From Nodosilinea sp. LEGE 06152 (GTDB lineage Bacteria; Cyanobacteriota; Cyanobacteriia; Phormidesmidales; Phormidesmidaceae): 64,000 bases of DNA. Position 1 is the stretch's first letter; each line of letters starts with the position of its first letter. Below the pieces are notes generated by a model. That model was given only the letters and a program-made list of their open reading frames with translations, ran no database searches and was not told the origin of the DNA. Positions 38,967 through 47,722 of the stretch are shown one piece after another. The stretch spans positions 135,553 through 199,552 of the forward strand of contig NZ_JADEWR010000002.1 in the NCBI RefSeq assembly GCF_015207525.1, in the 5' to 3' direction. A program made the translations under genes and the position numbers.

Positions 38967-40892
38967 ATGGATTCCCAAGCCCCCATCCGCGTGCTGCTGA
39001 TTGAAGACAACCCTGGCGACAGGCGTCTACTGCAGGAGCTGCTGCGGGAAACCGTCTCGGTTCACATTCAGCTCCACCACGCCGACAGCCTGAGCCAGGG
39101 CATACAACACCTCAAGGAAGCCCCCTTTGACATCGTGTTGCTAGATCTGTTTTTGCCCGACAGCCGAGGGTTTGCCACCTTTGAGCAGCTGCATCAGCAG
39201 GAGCGCAACGTGCCCATTGTGGTCACCACCGGCCTAAATGACGAAACGCTGGCGCTCAACGCGGTTCAGGCCGGCGCTCAAGACTACCTGGTCAAGGGCC
39301 AAATTACCGGCGAGCTGCTGGTGCGCTCAATTCGCTATGCGATCGAGCGCAAGCGGGCTGAGCAAAAAATTCGTGAGCAGGCAGCACTGCTCGATATCGC
39401 CACAGACGCCATTCTCGTTCGCGATGTGCAAAACCAAATTTTGTTTTGGAGCAAGGGCGCAGAACGGCTGTACGGGTGGACCAGCGCAGAGGCCCTGGGC
39501 CAGAAAACGACTGACCTTCTGTACGCCCTAGACGATTTAGAGCGAGTTCATCCCGCTCAGCAGCAGCTCATGCTTGAAAACGAATGGCAGGGAGAACTCA
39601 ACCAGATTACTAAAACCGGCCAAAAAATCATTGTGGAAAGCCGCTGGTCTCTGGTGCGCGACGATGACGGCCAGCCCCAGTTTATTCTGATCGTCAGTAC
39701 CGATGTGACGGCCAAAAAACAGCTCGAAGCGCAGTTTTTTCGGGCCCAACGCATGGAGAGTATCGGCACGTTGGCCAGCGGTATTGCCCACGATCTCAAC
39801 AATATTTTGACCCCTGTGCTCACCACCGCGCAGCTTCTGCAAATGAAGTCTAGCAATTTAGATGAACGCAGTCTGCACATGCTGCAGGTGCTCGAGACCA
39901 ACGCCAGACGGGGAGCCGAAATCATCAAACAGGTGCTGTCTTTTGCCCGTGGCATTGAAGGTAATGATACCGTCCTTCAGGTGGGGCATTTAATTCGAGA
40001 AATTCAACAAATCATCCGAGAAACTTTTCCCAAATCGATCGAATTAGAGGTAGATATTGCCCGCGACCTCTGGACTATTTCGGGTAACCCAACCCAAATT
40101 CACCAGGTGCTGATGAACTTGTGCGTTAACGCCCGCGATGCCATGCCCCAGGGAGGAAAGCTCGAAATTTCAGCCGAAAATTTGACCCTCGACGAAAACT
40201 ACGTGCGCACAAACCTAGATGCCAGGGTGGGTAAATATATTGCCATTACCGTAGCCGATACCGGCTGTGGCATTGCCCCCGAACTGCTCGATCGCATTTT
40301 TGAGCCTTTCTTTACCAGCAAAGACATCGGCACTGGCACCGGGCTGGGGCTGTCAACCGCTCTAGGCATTGTTAAAAGCCACCGGGGCTTTATCACCGTG
40401 GTGAGCTCGTCAGAGTCTAGCTCGGCCGAAAAAGGAACCCAGTTCAAAATTTTTCTGCCGGCCGTGATTGCGACCCACCGCTCCGATATTGGTCCGTCAG
40501 AGGCCCTGGTTGGCAATCAAGAGCTGATTTTGGTTGTAGATGACGAACCCCCCGTTTGTGAGGTTACCAAAGCATCCTTAGAAGCCTACAACTACCGCGT
40601 TTTAACCGCCTGCGATGGTCTAGATGCGATCGCCCTCTACGCCCAGCACCAAAGCGACATCCAGCTGGTAATTATGGATATGATGATGCCGTCTCTAGAC
40701 GGGGCGACCACGTTTCGAGTGCTGCAAAAAATCAATCCTCAGGTGCAGGCTGTTGCCGTCAGCGGGTTGCCCTATCACAACGCCAAACTGACCTCCATTG
40801 CCTCCCTTAAAGTTCAGGGTTTTCTACCCAAGCCCTACACCATTGAAGAACTGATTAAAGTCGTGCATACCGCTCTGCAACCAGACGCCTAA
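38967..40892 (+). CDS. Hybrid sensor histidine kinase (REC-PAS-HK-REC)
   Basis: A 641-aa protein. Receiver (5-125; IVLLDLFLPDSRG), PAS (about 135-255; LLDIATDAILVRDVQNQILFW), kinase core with His275 (ASGIAHDLNNILTPV, a distinct HisKA subtype with HDLNN), HATPase (DTGCGIAPELL, GTGLGLSTALGIV) and a C-terminal receiver (515-640; LVIMDMMMPSLDGATT). It starts 3 bp after the Rcp1-like gene and ends the four-gene operon. It could accept phosphate through either receiver, making the operon a branched relay; the direction is inference. Confidence 0.94.
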   Translation: MDSQAPIRVLLIEDNPGDRRLLQELLRETVSVHIQLHHADSLSQGIQHLKEAPFDIVLLDLFLPDSRGFATFEQLHQQERNVPIVVTTGLNDETLALNAVQAGAQDYLVKGQITGELLVRSIRYAIERKRAEQKIREQAALLDIATDAILVRDVQNQILFWSKGAERLYGWTSAEALGQKTTDLLYALDDLERVHPAQQQLMLENEWQGELNQITKTGQKIIVESRWSLVRDDDGQPQFILIVSTDVTAKKQLEAQFFRAQRMESIGTLASGIAHDLNNILTPVLTTAQLLQMKSSNLDERSLHMLQVLETNARRGAEIIKQVLSFARGIEGNDTVLQVGHLIREIQQIIRETFPKSIELEVDIARDLWTISGNPTQIHQVLMNLCVNARDAMPQGGKLEISAENLTLDENYVRTNLDARVGKYIAITVADTGCGIAPELLDRIFEPFFTSKDIGTGTGLGLSTALGIVKSHRGFITVVSSSESSSAEKGTQFKIFLPAVIATHRSDIGPSEALVGNQELILVVDDEPPVCEVTKASLEAYNYRVLTACDGLDAIALYAQHQSDIQLVIMDMMMPSLDGATTFRVLQKINPQVQAVAVSGLPYHNAKLTSIASLKVQGFLPKPYTIEELIKVVHTALQPDA

Positions 40893-40916
40893 ACGACCCG
40901 CTTACCTATTCGCTCC

Positions 40917-41145
40917 CTTCGACTCCGCTCCCTTCGACTCCGCTCAGGGACCAGACCGGCACGCATCGACTCCCTTCGGCTTCGCTCCCTTCGACTTCGC
41001 TCAGGGACCAGACCGGCACGCATCGACTCCCTTCGACTCCGCTCCCTTCGACTTCGCTCAGGGACCAGACCGGCACACATCGACTCCCGTCGACTCCGGT
41101 CCCTTCGGCTTCGCTCCCTTCGACTTCGCTCAGGGACCGGAGCGG
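40917..41145. repeat. 57-bp tandem repeat built from CTTCGACT(T/C)CGCTCAGGGACC units
   Basis: The landmark CAGGGACC starts at 40945, 41002, 41059 and 41131: two 57-bp periods, then a 72-bp one with a 15-bp insertion. Each unit holds CCCTTCGACTCCGCTCAGGG-like palindromic segments plus a spacer CAGACCGGCAC. Frames across it encode only repetitive Arg/Ser/Glu peptides. It lies between the signalling operon and a convergent SDR gene. Confidence 0.92.
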
Positions 41146-41182
41146 CACCCATCCACCCGCCTACCCTCCCACTCCCTCACCC

Positions 41183-41866
41183 CTACCCCGGCACCGTCAG
41201 CGCCCGCCCATTGTCTCCAGGCTGAATGCTTAAGATGTACGGCACCGCCGCCTTGACCCAGGCCGCGATGGGGGTATAGGCAGCGGCATCCTCGCCGTAG
41301 CAGGTTTCCAGCATGGCGGTGTGAATGATGCCGGGGTTGAGGGCCACTGCCGCCATTCCCGGTGGTAAATCCTGCGATAGAGCCTGGGTCAGCCCCTCCA
41401 CGCCCCACTTAGTCGCGCAGTAGGGGGCCACCCCTGGCGAGGTCGATCGCCCCCAGCCCGAGCTAAAGTTGACAAAAATGCCCGATCGCCGCTCGACCAT
41501 AGGCGGGGCAAAGTGACGAATGACGTTGCAGGTGCCGCTGAGGTTGACGGCAATAACGGCGTCGCACTCGTCTGCGGGTACGGCCCACAGGGGGGCAGGA
41601 CGGTTGACCAGCCCGGCATTGTTTAGCACCAGGTCGGGCAGGCCGTTGGCCGCCATAACGGCCTCAGCCCAAGCTGCCACCGCCCCATCGTCGCGAACAT
41701 CGACAGCGCTGAACAGATGGGGACTGGGGTACTGGGTTGCCAGCTCGGCTACGGCCTCGGCGCGGCGGGCACAGCCCGAAACTCGATGCCCCTCAGCCAC
41801 AAAGCCATCGACCATCGCGCGGCCCAGCCCCTGGCTTACCCCAGTAATAACGATGTGTTTGCCCAT
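41183..41866 (-). CDS. Short-chain dehydrogenase/reductase
   Basis: A 227-aa classical SDR: cofactor motif TGVSQGLGRA, NNAG, active-site Ser in NFSSGWGR and YCATK (YxxxK). Arg residues after the first strand pair (CARRAEAV) suggest NADPH preference. The start at 41866 gives MGKHIVITG, directly at the first beta strand; the longer frame from 41920 adds a hydrophobic non-family extension. Substrate unknown. It converges on the repeat array and is divergent from the next gene. Confidence 0.92.
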   Translation of the reverse strand: MGKHIVITGVSQGLGRAMVDGFVAEGHRVSGCARRAEAVAELATQYPSPHLFSAVDVRDDGAVAAWAEAVMAANGLPDLVLNNAGLVNRPAPLWAVPADECDAVIAVNLSGTCNVIRHFAPPMVERRSGIFVNFSSGWGRSTSPGVAPYCATKWGVEGLTQALSQDLPPGMAAVALNPGIIHTAMLETCYGEDAAAYTPIAAWVKAAVPYILSIQPGDNGRALTVPG

Positions 41867-42061
41867 AAAGAAGAGATACGTATGGAAGAAATACGCGATT
41901 AGAAATACAGGTGCGTTCAACCCTAGTGGAATTGGCCCGGCTGCTAGATCCAGGCACTCAGCTATGGCTGAGCATGCCTTAATCTGGCCAAGGGCGCAAG
42001 GGGCGGCGATGCATCCATGGCAGGATAGGATGAACCGTTGGTCAAGGCAGGGCTAGGCCCC

Positions 42062-42640
42062 ATGGCAGCAAAGACAATAGCAGCAAAAACAGTTAATAAC
42101 TGGGCCTCCAGACTGCGGCGAGTGCCGGTAGTGCTGCTGCTCTGTACGGCCCTGCTGGGGCTATGGGGCCTGAGTTTGCCCGGTCCTAGCAGTGTTCTGT
42201 GCGATCGTGCCGCCCCCGGTCAGGTTTACTGCCGGGCTGTGCGGTCTCAGCTCTGGGCCTGGCTACCCCGCGCCCAGGGGTTTGCCCTGCAGGAGATTGC
42301 CATTGCCTCAGACCTGTGCGACAACACACCGCGCGGTGGGGTGCGCTTTTGCCATCGCCTCACGCTGCTGGGGTCGGGGCGGCAGCTCACGCTGCCCGAG
42401 GTACGCACGCCCCTGTCTGCCACCGCCCTGAGCGATCAGCTGCATCGGTTCATGGCCGGTGAAGGCAGTCCTCAGCTGGTCTGGTCGGGCGATCGCCCCA
42501 TGTTTCCGTGGCGCACCCCCGCCATTGCCCTGCTGCTGGCCGCTGCCACCTGGGCCCTGTGGGATGTACGCTGGCCGCCCCTTTCGCCCTCACCCCTGGC
42601 CCTAGACGGAGCCAAGGGCAACACTACAACAAAAGACTAA
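42062..42640 (+). CDS. Membrane protein of unknown function, two helices
   Basis: A 192-aa protein with a basic N-terminus, a first membrane helix (about 21-42, VPVVLLLCTALLGLWGLSL), an extracytoplasmic-like region of about 110 residues with four Cys (LCDRA, VYCRA, LCDNT, RFCHR) and a second helix (about 148-168, TPAIALLLAAATWALW). The paired cysteines could form disulfides in the periplasm or lumen. ATG at 42062 is chosen over a TTG at 42038. I do not recognise the family. Confidence 0.7.
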   Translation: MAAKTIAAKTVNNWASRLRRVPVVLLLCTALLGLWGLSLPGPSSVLCDRAAPGQVYCRAVRSQLWAWLPRAQGFALQEIAIASDLCDNTPRGGVRFCHRLTLLGSGRQLTLPEVRTPLSATALSDQLHRFMAGEGSPQLVWSGDRPMFPWRTPAIALLLAAATWALWDVRWPPLSPSPLALDGAKGNTTTKD

Positions 42641-43342
42641 TCTGGTCCCACCGCCTCAGCCCTGCCGTTACGGCCTAGGGCAGTACTTTGGCTAAACGTC
42701 AATCCCTCTTGGCCAAAAACGTTACAAAACAAAATTTTTTCGCCTATTTTTCCCCGGCTTTTCCCCAGGCCTGCCGAGGTTTTCCCCAGGTTTTCCCCAG
42801 GCACTGACGGTGAACCAGGGCCTAGCACCGCTCTGTGGAAAACGGCACTCCAGCCTCCAGCGATCGCTCGATACCCAGCGATCGCCCCCTGCGCTCTGAA
42901 GGAATCTCCAAAACCCCCATCCCGCCGTAGGCACCCTGCACTACTAGCCCAAACGCGCTTCTAAAGCAAGATTGACAGCATCCGGAGAGTTCGGCAGAAT
43001 GATGCGACTGGCACAGCCAAGACCCTTACTCAACGGCCTCTAAGACCCGACCTTAGGTCATCAACGGCGTGGATTGTAGGGCGCTGGCTTAGCCACGGGC
43101 AATGGTCGGCCCCAGGGTTTCGCTTCTAACGTTTTTACAAATTGACTCTACGTAAACATCGCGCCTAGGTGGGCAGGAGTTGTTAGCTCCCCCGCCAGTT
43201 TTCTGCGGGCAGTGGCGGCGAAAACCGCTCACAGCTCCTGCGTCAAACGGCCTTGGCCCGCTCCAAAAGTGCATTTATACTACCCCGTTTCACCCTTCAG
43301 GCTCCTTCCCGGTCCGCATCCCCTCAACAAAGGCAGCGCCCT
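42641..43342. other. Long intergenic region with TTTTCCCC repeats
   Basis: This 702-bp stretch is the second-longest gap in the window. At 42747-42799 TTTTCCCC recurs four times, the last two as exact 11-bp tandem units (AGGTTTTCCCC at 42777 and 42788). A pair of HIP1-type GCGATCGC sites lies near 42860-42890. Small open frames exist on the minus strand but have no protein-like character. The DUF2811 promoter should lie at the right side. Confidence 0.5.
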
Positions 43343-43585
43343 ATGACTCGCGACGTAACCACGCCCAAAGTTAGCCTCATGGCCGAAGTGCCCGAAGAAC
43401 TGTACGAGGCGCTGCAGGTGTACCTAGACAAAAACCCCGCCTGGAACCAGCACCGAGTCTTCTGCGCAGCCCTGTCGCTGTTTCTGATGCAGAATGTCAG
43501 CGGCAATGGGCCGCGATCGACCGCTAAAGGCCATCGCGACGTCAACCGCATCTACCTCGACGCCCTATTCGACTACACGCCCTAG
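43343..43585 (+). CDS. DUF2811 family protein
   Basis: An 80-aa protein: VSLMAEVPEELYEALQVYLDKNPAWNQHRVFCAALSLFLMQN, which is the conserved DUF2811 core, followed by a short basic tail and VNRIYLDALFDY. The LxxxVPEELYEALQxYL pattern recalls ribbon-helix-helix-like small regulators, but DNA binding is unproven. The start at 43343 fits the core position. It converges on the putative mcdB gene. Confidence 0.87.
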   Translation: MTRDVTTPKVSLMAEVPEELYEALQVYLDKNPAWNQHRVFCAALSLFLMQNVSGNGPRSTAKGHRDVNRIYLDALFDYTP

Positions 43586-43596
43586 CCGCCGCTCAG

Positions 43597-44298
43597 CTAA
43601 TCAACCCAACCAATGTCGGCATCGGTCAGCATAGGGTTGGGTTGCCCTTTTTGAATGGCATAGTCAGGTACGCCCCGGTGGTAGGCAGGTCTGTTGGCCT
43701 TAGGCTCCACCGGGCGGCGGGGCAGGATGTCGACCCCAGAAATGCGGTGGGGCGCTGGGGCTGCCGTTTCGGTCAGCTTCAAAATCGTTTTTTTCGCTTC
43801 GTCCAGCTCAGCCTGGGTTTTGGTCAGAGCGTCGGCCTTCGCTTTAGCAGCTGTCTCGGCCTGATCGAGGCTGTCTTTGAGTTCAAACAGTCGGCCCTGC
43901 TGGGTTTCTAGGTCTTTTTGCAGCCCGGCAACGGTTTTCTCCAGCTGGGCTTTATCTTTTTGGGCGGCTGCGAGGTCTTTTTCTAGAGCGCTGAGGCGAT
44001 CGGCCATATCGTTAGCCGGGGGCTGGGGAGCGATCGCCGCTGCAGGCTGGTCTGGAGCGATCGGCTCAGCGGCGACCTCTGGCTCAGGCTGTGGCTCAGG
44101 TTTTGACTCGGGTTCTGTCTTAGACTCTGGCTCTGCGGCTGGTTGAGAAGTCGCCTTAGTGCGGCGGCTAGTTGCCGTACGCCGAGCCGAAGACGCGCGG
44201 CGGCTGGGCTGGGGAGCTGCTTCGGCCTCGGCGGCACCTGGGGCATCAGCCTTAGTCACTTCTTCTTTGAGGAGGTCGGAGAGGCGTTTTTTAGTCAT
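43597..44298 (-). CDS. Coiled-coil partner of ParA-type ATPase (candidate McdB)
   Basis: A 233-aa protein in three parts: a basic N-terminal motif ([13 protein letters not shown]) with Arg/Ser/Pro/Glu-rich disordered region (20-95), a long Gln/Lys/Glu/Ala coiled coil (about 97-180, [22 protein letters not shown]...) and a C-terminal tail ending DADIGWVD with a Trp three residues from the end. Charged disordered start, central coiled coil and near-terminal Trp are the features described for cyanobacterial McdB proteins, which load onto carboxysomes and stimulate McdA. It overlaps the ParA gene by 4 bp. A different ParA cargo adaptor is the alternative. Confidence 0.6.
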   Translation of the reverse strand: MTKKRLSDLLKEEVTKADAPGAAEAEAAPQPSRRASSARRTATSRRTKATSQPAAEPESKTEPESKPEPQPEPEVAAEPIAPDQPAAAIAPQPPANDMADRLSALEKDLAAAQKDKAQLEKTVAGLQKDLETQQGRLFELKDSLDQAETAAKAKADALTKTQAELDEAKKTILKLTETAAPAPHRISGVDILPRRPVEPKANRPAYHRGVPDYAIQKGQPNPMLTDADIGWVD

Positions 44299-44936
44299 GG
44301 CTGGTTCCAGTCTCGCTGTAGTTCTTCGGCAACTCGGCAGTAGTCAGAACGGGCCTCCTGGTTATTTTTGCCGCGCCACTTGAGGATGGACAGCCCCTCT
44401 AGGGCAGCCCGCTCGTGAGCTTTGTAGGCGCGAATAAACGCATTGCAGGCCGGAATTCTTAGCTCCAGCAGGGTGTTCTGAGCTTCAATGGCTTCGCCGA
44501 CGCTGCGGGAATCCACCTTCGTCAACAATACTCGATGGGATACCCCGCTGGGCGCAACCGCTTCATTCACTGTAGTAATCAAAACGGCTAAATCCATCGG
44601 TGCGGGGGGCGTTGGCAACAGCAAATAGTCAGCCGATGGAATCACCGCTGCCAAAATCGCCGAGCCCAGCGCCGGGGGTGTGTCAACAATAATTAGGCTG
44701 TGGTCGTGCTCCTGACCTAACCGAGCCAGGCGGGCCGGGTTTGTTTGGGCCTTGACCTCAAAGCCCAGGTCAATTGGGCTGCGCCCGGTCCACCACAGGG
44801 CCGACCCCTGGGGGTCAGCATCTACCAGCAGCACCGAGTGGGTTTCGGCAAACACCGCCGCCAGGTTAACAGCGGTGGTGGTTTTGCCCACGCCGCCCTT
44901 GCCGTTAAACACCGCTAGCACAATCGGGCGAGCCAA
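44295..44936 (-). CDS. ParA-family ATPase (candidate McdA)
   Basis: A 213-aa Walker-type ATPase: deviant Walker [12 protein letters not shown] with the signature Lys, DADPQGSA, and Walker B-like [10 protein letters not shown]. ParA/MinD proteins bind DNA nonspecifically when ATP-bound and position cargo. Paired with a coiled-coil adaptor and no ParB or parS, it fits a cargo-positioning system such as type 2 McdA, which spaces carboxysomes over the nucleoid; the ccm operon is about 11 kb away. TTG at 44936 follows GGGAGA at 7 bp; TTG at 44951 or GTG at 44942 are alternatives. Plasmid-type partition is less likely because no ParB is present. Confidence 0.75.
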   Translation of the reverse strand: MARPIVLAVFNGKGGVGKTTTAVNLAAVFAETHSVLLVDADPQGSALWWTGRSPIDLGFEVKAQTNPARLARLGQEHDHSLIIVDTPPALGSAILAAVIPSADYLLLPTPPAPMDLAVLITTVNEAVAPSGVSHRVLLTKVDSRSVGEAIEAQNTLLELRIPACNAFIRAYKAHERAALEGLSILKWRGKNNQEARSDYCRVAEELQRDWNQP

Positions 44937-45059
44937 AGTCACATCTCCCAAAGACTATTAGCAGGGCTAGATAGTCGCGCCATTCTCGTCTGAGCGGCTC
45001 TCGCCAACGTCCCAACCTACGGAATAGTACTCCAAGCCTGCGCCAATGACATCACCAAA

Positions 45060-45140
45060 TCTCCCCAGTTTTTTCCCACCCGCCACATCTCCCTCACCCG
45101 CCCCATCTCCCTCACCCCTCATCCCTCCCCCCTCCCCCTG
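45060..45140 (+). repeat. C/T-rich tract before the DUF1003 gene
   Basis: About 80 bases are nearly free of G, with the phrase CATCTCCCTCACCC twice. It replaces the region where a ribosome-binding site would be expected and mirrors the purine tract inside the hybrid kinase gene at 6955-7027. Confidence 0.6.
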
Positions 45141-45154
45141 ATAAAATACAAGCC

Positions 45155-45775
45155 ATGGCCAACCCTACTTCACCCGCCGCCTCAAAACCGTCCGCCCATC
45201 AATCCAAAGGATGGTTTCGCCGTCCTAATCGGCGACGCATTTTAACTGCACCGTTACCGGACCCCATTGCTGAAAATATTGAAGCCATTATTGCCATTCA
45301 CCGCCAGGAGTCTGAGGACCTCGCCCTTCCGGAGCGGGTGTTGGAGGTGGTGGCGTCGTGGTTCAGTCGACCCACGTTCCTATACCTCCTGCTGGGGGGG
45401 CTGGGGCTATGGCTGGCGGGCGACTGGCTCAACCATACAGACCTGCTACCGATCGCCCTGCCTACCTTTACCTGGGCTGAGCAGGGGCTAGATGCCGCCG
45501 CGCTGCTGATCTCAACCGGGGTACTGATTCGCCAAAACCGTCAGGAGAGTTTTGCCGAACAGCGCACTCAGCTGATGCTGCAGCTCAGTCTGCTGTCTGA
45601 GAAAAAAATTGCCAAAATTATTGCGCTGCTGGAGGAACTGCGCGAAGACCTGCCGGATATGGAGCAGCGCTACGACCCCGAAGCTGCCATTATGCAGCAG
45701 TCAGCCGACCCCCTGACCGTGCTGGAAGCGCTGAAAGAAACCCTGGAAACCGAAATATCGGCAGAGACCGAATAG
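45155..45775 (+). CDS. DUF1003 family membrane protein
   Basis: A 206-aa protein with a basic, Ser/Pro-rich N-terminus, ENIEAIIAIHRQESEDL (DUF1003 helix), two membrane segments (about 72-90, TFLYLLLGGLGLWLAGDWL; and 108-128, GLDAAALLISTGVLIRQNR) and a long C-terminal amphipathic helix with acidic end. The order of helices and RQNRQESFAEQRTQLMLQLSLLSEKK agree with the DUF1003 family. Function unknown. The leader is a C/T-rich tract without a visible ribosome-binding site. Confidence 0.82.
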   Translation: MANPTSPAASKPSAHQSKGWFRRPNRRRILTAPLPDPIAENIEAIIAIHRQESEDLALPERVLEVVASWFSRPTFLYLLLGGLGLWLAGDWLNHTDLLPIALPTFTWAEQGLDAAALLISTGVLIRQNRQESFAEQRTQLMLQLSLLSEKKIAKIIALLEELREDLPDMEQRYDPEAAIMQQSADPLTVLEALKETLETEISAETE

Positions 45776-45796
45776 TGTTCTGTCAAGCTTAAGTTT

Positions 45797-45831
45797 GTCG
45801 GTTGAGTGACGCGGAGTGTCACCCAACCGAC
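45797..45831. terminator. Hairpin between convergent genes
   Basis: GTCGGTTGAGTGAC and GTCACCCAACCGAC form a 13-14-bp stem with one irregular position around a 7-nt loop. It lies 20 bp after the DUF1003 stop and about 30 bp before the convergent response regulator stop. No T run follows, so it may act as a bidirectional stop or RNA stabiliser. Confidence 0.55.
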
Positions 45832-45859
45832 GGGAACTATTTAGAATCGATGACAGGCC

Positions 45860-46222
45860 CTAGCGCAGCAGCTGCTTGACGGTGCTGATCATATCGGCTG
45901 GGCGAAAGGGCTTAGTGATGTAGGCGTCGGCCCCCTGCTTCATGCCCCAGTAGCGGTCGAACTCTTCGGCCTTGCTAGAGCAAATAATGACGGGAATATT
46001 TTGGGTGGCGGCGGTGTTTTTGATCCAGCGGCAGAGTTCGTAGCCATTCATGTTGGGCATGACAATGTCGAGCACCACCAGGTCGGGAGGGGTGGCCTGA
46101 ATCATTTCCTGGGCTTCGACGCCGTCTTTGGCTTCTACTACCGTTAGGCCAGCTTTGAGCAACAGCCCGGCAATCATTTCTCGCAGGGTTGAGCTGTCAT
46201 CGACAATTAGCACTGTACTCAT
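45860..46222 (-). CDS. CheY/PilH-like response regulator
   Basis: A 120-aa receiver-only protein: VLIVDDSSTLREMIAGLLLKAGL, LVVLDIVMPNMNGYELCRW with the phospho-Asp, IPVIICSSKAEEFDRYW and AYITKPFRPADM. The STLREM opening and NGYELCRWIK region are typical of PilH/PatA-type regulators linked to type IV pilus phototaxis systems in cyanobacteria. No kinase is adjacent in the same direction, so the partner is encoded elsewhere. Confidence 0.92.
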   Translation of the reverse strand: MSTVLIVDDSSTLREMIAGLLLKAGLTVVEAKDGVEAQEMIQATPPDLVVLDIVMPNMNGYELCRWIKNTAATQNIPVIICSSKAEEFDRYWGMKQGADAYITKPFRPADMISTVKQLLR

Positions 46223-46454
46223 TCTGATGCCTCGCTGACGGTAAGCAGACCGCCCATTGCTCCGTAGCTATTATGGCCAATTTGCGCAGACTCTAACACT
46301 TTCTCAAAACTATAGTGTGGGTCGGGTCGCTGTAGAGGTAGTGAACCGGTAACTCGACCTAAGGGGATACTGTTTCGATTGCGTTTTTGATCGTAATTGC
46401 TGGACCTAAAGCGCCCTTGTGGCGTAGCTTAACCAAGGCGGCGATGGCGCTATG

Positions 46455-47357
46455 CTATCGCAGCGAAAATTTGCGTACCGCTAGCAAACTGCCCATCAGC
46501 CCCACCAGGGTGCCCAGCCCCAGCAGCGAGGCTGGCAGCAAAATCAGCTGTTGGGGAGTAAGTCTTAGACCCTGCACCACAAACTGAATAAAATCGGCCT
46601 GCTGGGCGGCTAGCTCGGTCAAAAATCGCTGAATGGAAAACAGCAGCCCCCAGGCTACCGTAGCCCCCGCCAAACCAAAGGTAGCCCCCTGCAAAATAAA
46701 CGGCAGGTAAATCCAGATTCGGGTCGCGCCTACCAGCTGCATAACCTCAATTTCGCGACGGCGGGCCAGTACAATTAAGCGAATGGTGGTGGTAATTACA
46801 GCGGTGGCGGTGAGCGTCAAAATAGTAATCACAAACAGACTGGCCCACCGGAGGCCGTCGTTGAGCTGAGCCAGGCGAGTGACGGCCTCATCGACGTAGC
46901 GCACTTCGTCAATGCCTTCAAGAGCCTCAAGCTGACTGGCGATCGCCGGTACCGACTCAGAATCTTTAGCCTTGACCTTCAGTTCATCAACCAGAGGGTT
47001 GCCCTTGAGCTGGTCGGTAGCCCCGGCAATGTCCGACAGGCCCAAATCGGCTACCAGCTCGGCCCAGGCCGACTCTTTGGTCACAGGAGTAACTGTGACC
47101 ACATCGGGAAACGCTTCGACCACGGGCTTGAGATCGCTGGCTTGAAAGCCGCTTTGCAGGTAGGCCGACACCTCTAGCTGGCTGCCAAACTGGTTGAGCA
47201 GCCGCTCTAGCTGCCAGGTCGACTGCAGGCTGATGCCAAACAAAAACAAAAGTACGGTAATGGTGCTAATCGCCGCCCAGTTCATCCAGCCACCGCGCCG
47301 CAGCCCCAGCAGGGTTTCGCGCAGCAGATAGTCAGACTTGGTTAACAGCTTAAACAT
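46455..47357 (-). CDS. ftsX: FtsX-like cell-division ABC permease
   Basis: A 300-aa membrane protein with four helices: one after a cytosolic start (MNWAAISTITVLLFLFGISL), a large periplasmic domain (about 50-165, EVSAYLQSGF ... IDEVRYVDEAVTRLAQL) and three C-terminal helices (LFVITILTLTATAVITTTIRL, LPFILQGATFGLAGATVAW, ILLPASLLGLGTLVGLMGS). This is the FtsX layout. FtsX with the ATPase FtsE controls peptidoglycan hydrolases at division; ftsE is not in the window. ATG at 47357 with AAGG upstream is chosen over a GTG two codons earlier. Confidence 0.93.
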   Translation of the reverse strand: MFKLLTKSDYLLRETLLGLRRGGWMNWAAISTITVLLFLFGISLQSTWQLERLLNQFGSQLEVSAYLQSGFQASDLKPVVEAFPDVVTVTPVTKESAWAELVADLGLSDIAGATDQLKGNPLVDELKVKAKDSESVPAIASQLEALEGIDEVRYVDEAVTRLAQLNDGLRWASLFVITILTLTATAVITTTIRLIVLARRREIEVMQLVGATRIWIYLPFILQGATFGLAGATVAWGLLFSIQRFLTELAAQQADFIQFVVQGLRLTPQQLILLPASLLGLGTLVGLMGSLLAVRKFSLR

Positions 47358-47722
47358 AGACACCCTTGCCTGGGTAAGTTGAGCCGATAGTAGCAGATAT
47401 GGGGGTTAGCACCAGACCTAAACGCTAACTATGGCGCGATGCAGGTTAGCTAACGGCAGCATGGTACAAACTATGCCTAGATCCGATCCGTGTCAAGGGA
47501 AGTTTTTGATTCGCAACTTACGCAGCCCCTGTAAGCTAGCCTAGAACTGACCTCGGTCTGCCCTGAATCAAAGAGCAAATACTGCAGAATTTGTGGAACA
47601 GTCGTTCCGGCTGTCCACAGCCAGGCCGGATGCCTAACCCGCAGGAGTTGGATCTGGTTCAATTTTTAGGCAGGCAGGTTGCCAGGACAAGGACAGCTTA
47701 CCAGGATCAAGAAACGTTACCG
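47358..47722. other. Divergent promoter region between ftsX and queG
   Basis: A 365-bp stretch. The queG frame stays open back to 47591 without family-like residues, so that part is more likely leader. No RNA gene or clear hairpin was recognised. Confidence 0.4.

Noticed and set aside
40917..41145. CRISPR array
   Set aside because: The units are tandem without unique spacers, the period changes from 57 to 72 bp, and no cas genes are nearby. The same holds for the arrays at 1-190, 10871 and 49701.
40889..41152. Minus-strand frames rich in Arg/Ser/Glu repeats
   Set aside because: They arise from the 57-bp intergenic repeat; all frames give repetitive peptides and none has a protein-like domain.
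43597..44951. Plasmid partition locus
   Set aside because: No ParB with DNA-binding domain, no parS-like repeats and no replication gene; the surroundings are chromosomal housekeeping genes.
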